Shown here one piece after another: positions 1-4,858 of a DNA stretch of 5,848 bases. Below the pieces are notes generated by a model. The model made no database searches, had not been told where the DNA came from, and saw only the letters and a program-made list of their open reading frames with translations. The translations under genes and the position numbers were made by a program. Position 1 is the stretch's first letter. Each line of letters opens with the position of its first letter. The DNA is from Caryophanales bacterium UBA1231 (GTDB lineage: Bacteria; Bacillota_I; Bacilli_A; ML615J-28; CAG-313): contig DBWT01000026.1 of the NCBI GenBank assembly GCA_002309035.1, forward strand, positions 14,291-20,138. The letters run 5' to 3'.

Positions 1-180
1 CATGTTTCAAAAATGTCTAGAAATTATATCAAACACCCTCTTGAAGTAGTAAGCGTTGGTCAGATCGTTAAAGTATGGGTTTTAGATGTTGATGTTAAAA
101 AAGGAAGACTTCAACTTACAATGTTAGATCCTAATGCTAAACCTGAACCAAGAATTATAATCAGAGAAAAGAAGAAATAG
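1..180 (+). CDS. tex: Tex-like S1 RNA-binding protein, C-terminal end (partial)
   Basis: The first 59 codons in frame 1, open at the left edge and ending in TAG, give the end of a protein. It reads HVSKMS...YIKHPLEVVSVGQ, then IVKVWVLDVDVKKGRLQLTM. This is the second half of an S1 (OB-fold) RNA-binding domain. The 'KHPLEVVSVG..VKVWV..VDV.KGR..L.M' pattern is typical of the C-terminal S1 domain of Tex (B. subtilis YdcI), a conserved RNA-binding transcription accessory protein. After the domain comes a short basic tail ending in REKKK. The catalytic-like YqgF and helix-hairpin-helix regions of Tex would lie upstream and are not visible. Another S1 protein is possible but matches the pattern less well. 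The stop codon overlaps the SD of acpP, so the two are probably co-transcribed. Confidence 0.83.
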   Translation, partial: HVSKMSRNYIKHPLEVVSVGQIVKVWVLDVDVKKGRLQLTMLDPNAKPEPRIIIREKKK

Positions 181-184
181 GAGG
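179..184 (+). promoter_or_regulatory. Ribosome binding site of acpP overlapping the tex stop codon
   Basis: A perfect AGGAGG lies six bases before the acpP ATG. Its first two bases are the last two of the upstream TAG stop. This fixes the acpP start and suggests that ribosomes finishing tex can feed directly into acpP. Confidence 0.85.
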
Positions 185-190
185 AAAAAT

Positions 191-421
191 ATGGTTTTCG
201 AAAAAGTAAGAGCTATTGTTGCAAAAACATTAAACGTTGATGAAGAAAAAGTAACTCTTGAAGCTAATCTTGTTGAAGATTTAGGCGCTGATTCTTTAGA
301 CGCTGTAGACCTAATTATGTCTTTAGAAGAAGAATTCGGTATGGAAATCGATGATGATTCTGCTCAACAAGCAAAAACTATCGGTGATTTAGTTGCCTAT
401 ATTGAAGAAAGAATTAAATAA
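191..421 (+). CDS. acpP: Acyl carrier protein
   Basis: This 76-residue protein is the usual length and composition for bacterial type II fatty-acid-synthesis ACP: small, very acidic and four-helix. The phosphopantetheine site is visible as LGADSLDAVDLIMSLEEEF, with Ser35 in the DSL motif as the residue carrying the prosthetic group. ACP shuttles growing acyl chains between the Fab enzymes and supplies acyl groups for phospholipid synthesis in the cytoplasm. The ATG is fixed by a perfect SD six bases upstream. The gene ends with tandem TAA stops and is followed at once by a hairpin terminator, so it closes the tex unit. No other fab gene, rnc or smc is adjacent, unlike the common Bacillus order. 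The next gene encodes a FabT-like regulator, which is a likely functional link. Confidence 0.97.
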   Translation: MVFEKVRAIVAKTLNVDEEKVTLEANLVEDLGADSLDAVDLIMSLEEEFGMEIDDDSAQQAKTIGDLVAYIEERIK

Positions 422-429
422 TAAATGAT

Positions 430-456
430 GGCTATGAACAATTCATAGCCTTTTTT
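430..456 (+). terminator. Rho-independent terminator of the tex-acpP unit
   Basis: GGCTATGAA (430-438) pairs perfectly with TTCATAGCC (442-450) across a three-base CAA loop and is followed by six T's (451-456). The stem starts six bases after the second stop codon of acpP. This is a textbook intrinsic terminator for the + strand. Confidence 0.93.
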
Positions 457-470
457 AATACTCAAAACTT

Positions 471-487
471 ACTTTTACTATCAAACT
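471..487 (+). promoter_or_regulatory. Candidate FabT-type operator (speculative)
   Basis: ACTTTTACTATCAAACT is an imperfect palindrome with 5 of 8 symmetric pairs. It ends two bases before the -35 box of the regulator gene. From memory, FabT boxes in lactic acid bacteria are of the TTTGA-N3-TCAAA type; here the right half (TCAAA) is intact and the left half is degenerate (TTTTA). Autoregulation by the downstream FabT-like protein would make sense, but in such AT-rich DNA a half site can arise by chance. Confidence 0.3.
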
Positions 488-489
488 AT

Positions 490-518
490 TTGCAAAAAAA
501 ATATTTTTAATTTATAAT
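490..518 (+). promoter_or_regulatory. Sigma-A-type promoter for the MarR-pepP operon
   Basis: TTGCAA (490-495, four of six matches to TTGACA) and a perfect TATAAT (513-518) are separated by 17 bases, the ideal spacing. Transcription would start near 525, leaving a leader of about 25 bases that contains AAGGGAGG (535-542), six bases before the ATG at 549. The promoter lies in the gap between the acpP terminator and the regulator gene. Confidence 0.75.
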
Positions 519-548
519 TATTATATAAAAATATAAGGGAGGACTATT

Positions 549-1415
549 ATGCCTACAATTGATAAAAAAGCAAAAACTACTAAGACTTCTACAACAAAAA
601 AGCCTGCTGCAAAAAAACCAACTTCAAAATCTACAACAAAAAAACCTACAAAAAAGGTTACTACAAAAAAAGCAACAACAAAAAAGACAACGACTAAAAA
701 GCCTACAACTAAGGTCGTAACAAAGGATAAGAGAATAGAAGTTGTTCAAAAAAATACAGATACATCTAATCTACTTGATATTTTAAGTACAACTCCACAA
801 CCTGAGAAAAAAGTTGCTACTAAACCTAGTACAACTTCAAAATCGACGACTAAAAAATCTCAACCAAAGAAACAAGTAAAACCTACACCTCAACCAAAAG
901 TAAAACATCGTACTAAACTTCAATCAAAAGAAGAAAAGCAAATGTTCAAACGTTTGAGTGATTCATTTAATTATGTAGCAAATCTTACAATGGTTATTGA
1001 GGAAAGAAAACTTGATAAAGAAGTTATCAATGATTTAACACTTGGAGAAATCCATGTTCTTGAAGTCGTTAACCAAGCAACAGAAATGCCAATGACAAAG
1101 GTTGCTAATGAACTTAAGATTACAGTTGGTTCTCTAACAACATGTGTTAATCGTTTAGTAAAGAAAGAATACTTAGACCGCGTTAGAGATGATGTTGACC
1201 ATCGTGTTATTAAAATTAGTACTACCCAAAAAGCTAAAAGAGTTTTAAAGATTCATGATGCTTTCCATGAAGAAATCTTATTATCTGTTTTAGATGGTAT
1301 TACAATTAAAGATGCGACAAAAGTTATGGAACAATTTGAAAGAGTCTTAGAAAATTATTATAATCCAAAGGAGAAAAACTATGAAGCACCAATTACTCCA
1401 AAAAAGAAGAAATAA
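549..1415 (+). CDS. FabT-like MarR-family regulator with Lys/Thr-rich histone-H1-like N-terminal tail
   Basis: This 288-residue protein is about twice the usual MarR length (~145). Residues ~129-275 form a MarR winged-helix domain: VIEERKL near 149-155, a helix-turn-helix with PMTKVANELKITVGSLTTCV (181-200) and the wing RVRDDVDHRVIKI (211-223). By recall it resembles streptococcal FabT ('VIEE', 'TxGxxTT', 'KGYxxRxRxxxDxRVV', 'FH' in the dimer helix). FabT represses fatty-acid synthesis genes with acyl-ACP as co-repressor, and acpP lies just upstream. Residues 1-58 contain 20 Lys and 20 Thr in KKPT/TTKK repeats. A second K/P/T block spans ~87-124, with a short non-repetitive patch (RIEVVQKNTDTSNLLDIL, 62-79) between them. 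The tail is probably disordered and should bind DNA or RNA non-specifically. The protein ends PITPKKKK. The start has a strong SD (AAGGGAGG, six-base gap). The stop lies 35 bases inside the next gene. The MarR assignment is firm; FabT identity is an inference. Confidence 0.88.
   Translation: MPTIDKKAKTTKTSTTKKPAAKKPTSKSTTKKPTKKVTTKKATTKKTTTKKPTTKVVTKDKRIEVVQKNTDTSNLLDILSTTPQPEKKVATKPSTTSKSTTKKSQPKKQVKPTPQPKVKHRTKLQSKEEKQMFKRLSDSFNYVANLTMVIEERKLDKEVINDLTLGEIHVLEVVNQATEMPMTKVANELKITVGSLTTCVNRLVKKEYLDRVRDDVDHRVIKISTTQKAKRVLKIHDAFHEEILLSVLDGITIKDATKVMEQFERVLENYYNPKEKNYEAPITPKKKK
560..730 (+). repeat. Degenerate ACAACAAAAAA-type repeat encoding the Lys/Thr tail
   Basis: Short A-rich units such as ACAACAAAAAA, ACTACAAAAAAAGC and ACGACTAAAAAGCC recur and encode TTKKP/A motifs. 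They are imperfect in phase and codon choice (ACA, ACT and ACG for Thr; AAA and AAG for Lys). This suggests old slippage-driven growth kept under selection for amino-acid composition rather than a fresh tandem repeat. Weaker units continue at about 820-900. Confidence 0.6.
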
Positions 1416-2640
1416 TTTAGTTAAAGAAATCGATGATAATTCAATAATTATTCTTCATTCTGGTTATGCAAAACATCAAACTGCTGATGATTTTTATCCA
1501 TTCCGTGTAAATAATAATTTTTATTATTTTACAAAAGTTGATCAAGAAAATTCAATTATTGTGATGGGTAAATCAAACAATCAATATTTTGAAAAGTTAT
1601 TTATTAGTGAACCTAGTGAATATCATGAAAAATGGTTAGGACATTTGTTAACAAAAGAAGAAGCTGCTGATATTACAGAATTCGATGTTAAGAATATTTC
1701 TTTCATTACTGATTTTAAAGAATATTTAGATAGTTTGCTTCAAACATCACGTTTCACTTTAATTAAAATCATCAATGTTTATCTAGATTTAGAAAAAATC
1801 AACGTTCCTCTATTTAATTCTTTTGGACTTGATTTAGCTCATTCAATTAAAGATGAATATCCAGCTGTTGTTATCAAAGATATCTATAATAGCATTATTA
1901 AACAAAGAATGATTAAAGATGAAAATGAAATCATCTTAATCAAAGAGAGCATTAAAACAACAAACAATGCGATAAAAGAAGTAATGAAACATCACAAAGA
2001 ATTAACAAATGAAAGTGTTGCTGAAGCATACTATAATTTTGTTAATACTAAAGAACAAAAACCTTTGTCTTTCACATCAATTATTGCTGGTGGTGTTAAT
2101 GCTACAACACTTCATTATCATGAAAACAACACTAAATTAAATGGTGATGAGTTATTATTACTTGATGTTGGTTGCTATACTAATTATTATGCAAGTGATA
2201 TTACAAGAACATTCCCTATTAGTGGTAAATTTAATGAACGTCAAAAAGCAGTCTATGAAATTGTTCTAGATTGTAATAAAAAGTGTATTGAATATGCAAC
2301 TGATGGCATTAGTTGGGCAGAATTAAATGATTTTGCAAACCACATTCTTGCACAAGGCTTAATAAAATTAGGTTTAATTAAAGAAGAAAAAGAATTCAGA
2401 AAATACTATTTTCACTCAATTGGTCACCCAGTTGGTCTTGATGTACATGATCCTGCTGATCGTAGTTTAGGTATCAAAGAGGGAATGGTTATCACAATTG
2501 AACCAGGTTTATACATTAAAGAATGGGAAATTGGTATTCGTATTGAAGATAACATCCTAATTACTTGTAAAAAACCTATCGTTTTATCACAAGATATTAT
2601 TAAAGAAATCGCTGATATCGAGGCTTTTTTAGCAAAATAA
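1381..2640 (+). CDS. pepP: Xaa-Pro aminopeptidase (aminopeptidase P, M24B)
   Basis: This 419-residue protein is full length for the family. It is a cytoplasmic metallopeptidase that removes an N-terminal residue followed by proline. Residues 1-~140 match the AMP_N domain (SIIILHSGY, DDFYPFRVNNNFYYFT). The pita-bread catalytic domain follows from ~170. All five metal ligands are in place: D262 (LLLDVG), D273 (ASDITRTF), H345 (HSIGHPVGLDVHD), E374 (ITIEPGLY) and E389 (GIRIEDNIL). The accessory histidines H349 and H356 are also present. The ATG at 1381 is fixed by AAAGGAG (1367-1373), seven bases upstream, although this makes the gene overlap the regulator by 35 bases. The two are thus an operon, probably translationally coupled. 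Efp, a frequent neighbour of pepP elsewhere, is not in this window. The reading frame shows no damage. Confidence 0.95.
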   Translation: MKHQLLQKRRNNLVKEIDDNSIIILHSGYAKHQTADDFYPFRVNNNFYYFTKVDQENSIIVMGKSNNQYFEKLFISEPSEYHEKWLGHLLTKEEAADITEFDVKNISFITDFKEYLDSLLQTSRFTLIKIINVYLDLEKINVPLFNSFGLDLAHSIKDEYPAVVIKDIYNSIIKQRMIKDENEIILIKESIKTTNNAIKEVMKHHKELTNESVAEAYYNFVNTKEQKPLSFTSIIAGGVNATTLHYHENNTKLNGDELLLLDVGCYTNYYASDITRTFPISGKFNERQKAVYEIVLDCNKKCIEYATDGISWAELNDFANHILAQGLIKLGLIKEEKEFRKYYFHSIGHPVGLDVHDPADRSLGIKEGMVITIEPGLYIKEWEIGIRIEDNILITCKKPIVLSQDIIKEIADIEAFLAK

Positions 2641-2689
2641 TAACATAAAAAAAGAAAAAAAACACCTTATTTTTCGAAACATACAATGC

Positions 2690-2718
2690 TTGAAATTCAC
2701 GAAATTTCAAAGTAAACT
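2690..2718 (+). promoter_or_regulatory. Possible promoter inside the inverted repeat
   Basis: TTGAAA (2690-2695, five of six to consensus) and TAAACT (2713-2718, four of six) are 17 bases apart. Transcription would start near 2725 and give a very short leader holding the SD-like AGAAGGTG. The 8-base palindrome arms (2690-2697 and 2703-2710) cover the -35 box and spacer, as an operator would. The -10 box is weak and the region is AT-rich, so this is tentative. Confidence 0.35.
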
Positions 2719-3371
2719 TGTATCGAAAGAAGGTGTTTTTTATTATTAAGAAATTTATTATTGGCATAGTATTTTTGTCAATTTTACTATGTCCATTCGT
2801 TTGTCGAGCAGCTAGTCATGCTGACTTTACAAAGATTATTTTTTTGTATGATTCGAATGCTTGTCTGATGGAAGATATGCCAAGTCAAGTAGTTAATGAG
2901 GCATATAAGAAGATCAAGAGGAAAGTATTTGGTTGGAATGTGAGTACTATTATTAAAGATGAAAGAATTAAATATGAAGGAGATGTTGTTTTTTCTAAGG
3001 CTAATCGAACTGCCCGTGAATTAACATTTAACTATTCATATGAAGTTGAAAATTCATCAGAAACTAGTGTTAGCGTATCAGGTGATATTTCAATTAGTAT
3101 TTCAGGAAAAGTTCAAAGTATTACAGGATCTTTAAATGGAAAAATTCGTAAAGAAATTGGGGAGAAAACAAAAACAGTTATGACGGAATCTACAAGAACT
3201 GTTTTGGTTGTGCCTGCTCATACGAAACTTACTGTGCAACTTAAAGGGTATGCAAGGCTCAATAATGGAGTTGCCCGATACTATTTTTTAGGTATTGGTA
3301 TTAAAAAAGGAACTTGGGAAATTATTGATAAAATAACGGAGTATTATGACTACTATGAAGAAAAAATATAA
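2718..3371 (+). CDS. Secreted beta-rich protein of unknown function, first gene of an ABC cassette
   Basis: I do not recognise this gene as a known family. The 217-residue frame begins with a classic signal peptide: KKF, a hydrophobic core IIGIVFLSILLCPFV (about residues 14-28), then cleavage near RA/ASHA (30-35). No proper lipobox is visible. The mature ~180 residues alternate polar and apolar over 115-145 (SETSVSVSGDISISISG), Ser/Thr-rich like membrane-inserting beta-hairpins. A strand-turn-strand around VVPAHTKLTVQLKGYARLNNG (164-184 with flanks) recalls aerolysin/ETX-MTX2 proteins; this is pattern similarity only. The start is uncertain. TTG at 2718 is the first ordinary start but lies in the hairpin stem without an SD. 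GTG at 2733 overlaps the SD. The best SD (2728-2735) points to ATT at 2742, which would give MIKKFIIGIVF. The end overlaps the next gene by 26 bases. Confidence 0.75.
   Translation: MYRKKVFFIIKKFIIGIVFLSILLCPFVCRAASHADFTKIIFLYDSNACLMEDMPSQVVNEAYKKIKRKVFGWNVSTIIKDERIKYEGDVVFSKANRTARELTFNYSYEVENSSETSVSVSGDISISISGKVQSITGSLNGKIRKEIGEKTKTVMTESTRTVLVVPAHTKLTVQLKGYARLNNGVARYYFLGIGIKKGTWEIIDKITEYYDYYEEKI
2728..2735 (+). promoter_or_regulatory. SD-like site AGAAGGTG buried in the hairpin
   Basis: AGAAGGTG differs by one base from AGGAGGTG, the full complement of the 16S rRNA tail. It is followed by six T's and then in-frame ATT ATT AAG AAA. The six-base gap to ATT at 2742 equals the gap at acpP, the MarR gene and the last gene of the window. 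The site pairs with CACCTT (2663-2668) in the outer stem, so it may be masked in the transcript. Confidence 0.5.
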
Positions 3372-4278
3372 GATTATAATTGCTCTTGCTGCAACCGCAT
3401 TTGTTTTGATAGCAACCTGTATCGTTATAGTAAGCATTAAAAGAAGTGAAAAAATCGCATTTATCATGATGGAAAAGCATTATTCTTTGTTATATGAAGA
3501 AAAACCAGAATTAGACCTAAGCTTGTATGCTAGTAAACAAGATAACTATTATTTAGATTCAGCTCATATCGATAAAGTCTTTTTATATAATGATTCTGAT
3601 TCATACTTAACAAAAGTCTTATCACTAACAAGTGAAAATGACACAATTACCTTTAAAGATAAAGACTATTATAAGAATACATTATCATTAAAATTAGACA
3701 TTGAAACAAATAATCCAATAAATATTAGTAATGCTAAAGTCAAAATAATATATCAAAATGATTATTTGTTAGACTTAAATGTTGGAAATATTGCTTTTCA
3801 AAAAGCGTCAAATAATGATGATATCCAAATTCAAAAAGTTCAATCGATTGTCACAACACTTGATCAAGGCACTACTTTAGCTGCTGTTTTATTAAAATTA
3901 AAAGTTAATGATAATGTATCGATTGTTAATACTAACCTAATATCTAGTTCTCTAAGAGTAAATAATGATTATTGTTTAGTAAAAGAAGGTAATTATGAAG
4001 TTGAAAATAATGTTGATCTTAAAGTATTATTTGGAGATTCATATGCTATCACTAATCAGCCAACAAAAGGTTTTCAGCAAGTTACACTAAATAATGAAGA
4101 AAAAGTAATAATCATTCCACTGAGCTATCAAAACATTGAATTTGTTGATAATTGTGGAATAGTCATTTCTTATACTTTAGATGGTTTAGAAAAAACATTG
4201 ATTGTTAATCCATATGTGTTATTTAGAACAATGGATAATAATAGTTTCATTTATGAATACAAACCTATTAAAAATTGA
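3346..4278 (+). CDS. Single-pass membrane-anchored protein with large extracytoplasmic domain, unknown function
   Basis: I do not recognise this 310-residue protein. Residues 5-7 are lysines and ~9-30 form one membrane helix (IIIALAATAFVLIATCIVIVS), followed by KRSEK. The N-terminus should stay inside with ~275 residues outside. Cys24 sits in the hydrophobic run without a lipobox, so this is an anchor and not a lipoprotein. The outer part is rich in Asn, Asp and short alternating strands (KVKIIYQNDYLLDLNVGNIAF, about 131-151), suggesting beta-sandwich domains; no catalytic motif is seen. The ATG at 3346 has GGAG (3338-3341) only four bases upstream. ATG at 3355 (MKKKYK) is an alternative start. 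It overlaps the secreted gene by 26 bases and the ATPase gene by 26 bases. It could be a receptor, a chaperone for the secreted protein, or an accessory part of the ABC transporter. It ends in TGA. Confidence 0.82.
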   Translation: MTTMKKKYKIIIALAATAFVLIATCIVIVSIKRSEKIAFIMMEKHYSLLYEEKPELDLSLYASKQDNYYLDSAHIDKVFLYNDSDSYLTKVLSLTSENDTITFKDKDYYKNTLSLKLDIETNNPINISNAKVKIIYQNDYLLDLNVGNIAFQKASNNDDIQIQKVQSIVTTLDQGTTLAAVLLKLKVNDNVSIVNTNLISSSLRVNNDYCLVKEGNYEVENNVDLKVLFGDSYAITNQPTKGFQQVTLNNEEKVIIIPLSYQNIEFVDNCGIVISYTLDGLEKTLIVNPYVLFRTMDNNSFIYEYKPIKN

Positions 4279-4858
4279 AATAGTTGATTTTTCCAAAAAG
4301 TATCGTTCTAAAAACATCTATAAAAACTTTAATTATGTAATTGATAATGAAAAAATCAACATTTTAAAATCGCCTAATGGTTATGGTAAATCAACACTTA
4401 TTAAAGCTATTTTAAATATTATTAATTATCGAGGTAAAATCAAAACTGATATTAAAACATATAGTTATTTACCAGAAAGGATTCAAGTTCCAGCTTACAT
4501 CAAAGTTGATCGCTTTTTATCATTAATGGAAATTCCAAAAGATAAATATTTGCCATTATTAAAACTTTTTAATGTACCTGTTGATAAAAACCTTGTGGAA
4601 CTATCAAAGGGGATGAGACAAAAAGTTTTAATTGTTAATGCTTTTTTGAGCGATGCTGATTGCTATATTTTTGATGAACCCTTAAATGGTTTAGACGATT
4701 ATTCATGTGAACTATTTACAACCCTTATTCAAGATTTATTTTACCAACATAAATTAATCATCATTTCCACACATCAAATTGATAAATTTAAACACTTAGA
4801 AAAAGATTTAAAGATCATTAAATTAGAGGAAATCAATGTCATTAACGAAATTAGTTAG
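4253..4858 (+). CDS. ABC transporter ATP-binding protein (compact)
   Basis: This 201-residue ATPase powers transport with the downstream permease, probably as a dimer. Counting from ATG 4253, Walker A is SPNGYGKST (40-48), the Q-loop region is YLPE (72-75, Glu in place of Gln), the signature is LSKGM (117-121), Walker B is CYIFDEP (137-143), the D-loop is LNGLD (144-148) and the switch histidine is in STHQ (H174). Two positions vary: the first Gly of Walker A is Ser, and the signature is LSKGM rather than LSGGQ. Both are conservative in ABC-2 exporters and the key Lys46, Asp141 and Glu142 remain. It is shorter than usual for the class (~230-300). A TTG at 4202 and an ATG at 4214 are in frame upstream but would add residues unlike an ABC N-terminus. 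No SD precedes 4253, so coupling to the upstream gene (26-base overlap) is likely. Confidence 0.9.
   Translation: MNTNLLKIEIVDFSKKYRSKNIYKNFNYVIDNEKINILKSPNGYGKSTLIKAILNIINYRGKIKTDIKTYSYLPERIQVPAYIKVDRFLSLMEIPKDKYLPLLKLFNVPVDKNLVELSKGMRQKVLIVNAFLSDADCYIFDEPLNGLDDYSCELFTTLIQDLFYQHKLIIISTHQIDKFKHLEKDLKIIKLEEINVINEIS

Larger units (their letters stand above)
2657..2741 (+). repeat. 85-base nested inverted repeat (possible terminator or regulatory hairpin)
   Basis: Four stems nest on one axis. AAAAAACACCTT (2657-2668) pairs with AAGGTGTTTTTT (2730-2741). TTTCGA (2672-2677) pairs with TCGAAA (2723-2728). TACAA (2682-2686) pairs with TTGTA (2718-2722). TTGAAATT (2690-2697) pairs with AATTTCAA (2703-2710) around a five-base loop. 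That is 31 pairs, broken only by small bulges and one internal loop. The outer stem ends in a T run, so it could terminate pepP transcription. The A run on the other side makes it symmetric, as in two-way terminators or small palindromic elements. The outer 3' arm also contains the SD-like AGAAGGTG for the next gene, and CACCTT opposite mimics the anti-SD, so RBS masking is a further possibility. Confidence 0.75.

Noticed and set aside
580..720. CRISPR or microsatellite array
   Set aside because: The A-rich units are short, irregular and without spacers, and they stay in frame to encode Lys/Thr motifs. This is a low-complexity coding region.
2641..2741. Insertion-sequence end or transposon remnant
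   Set aside because: The nested repeat is palindromic, but no transposase, second copy in the window or target-site duplication is visible. It is reported as a structured element of unknown origin instead.
3410..3430. Lipobox cysteine in the anchored protein (IATC)
   Set aside because: Position -1 is Thr, not Gly/Ala/Ser, and the residues after Cys24 are strongly hydrophobic, so the helix continues as a plain membrane anchor.
4202..4252. Longer ATPase start at TTG 4202 or ATG 4214
   Set aside because: No SD precedes either codon and the added residues (MLIHMCYLEQW...) are out-of-frame reading of the upstream gene, unlike any ABC N-terminus. ATG 4253 begins just before the usual first strand (LLKIEIVDFSKKY).
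4276..4278. TGA as a tryptophan codon (Mycoplasma code)
   Set aside because: All seven complete genes lack internal TGA, tryptophan is TGG throughout, and reading through this TGA only runs a short distance into the ATPase gene in a wrong frame.
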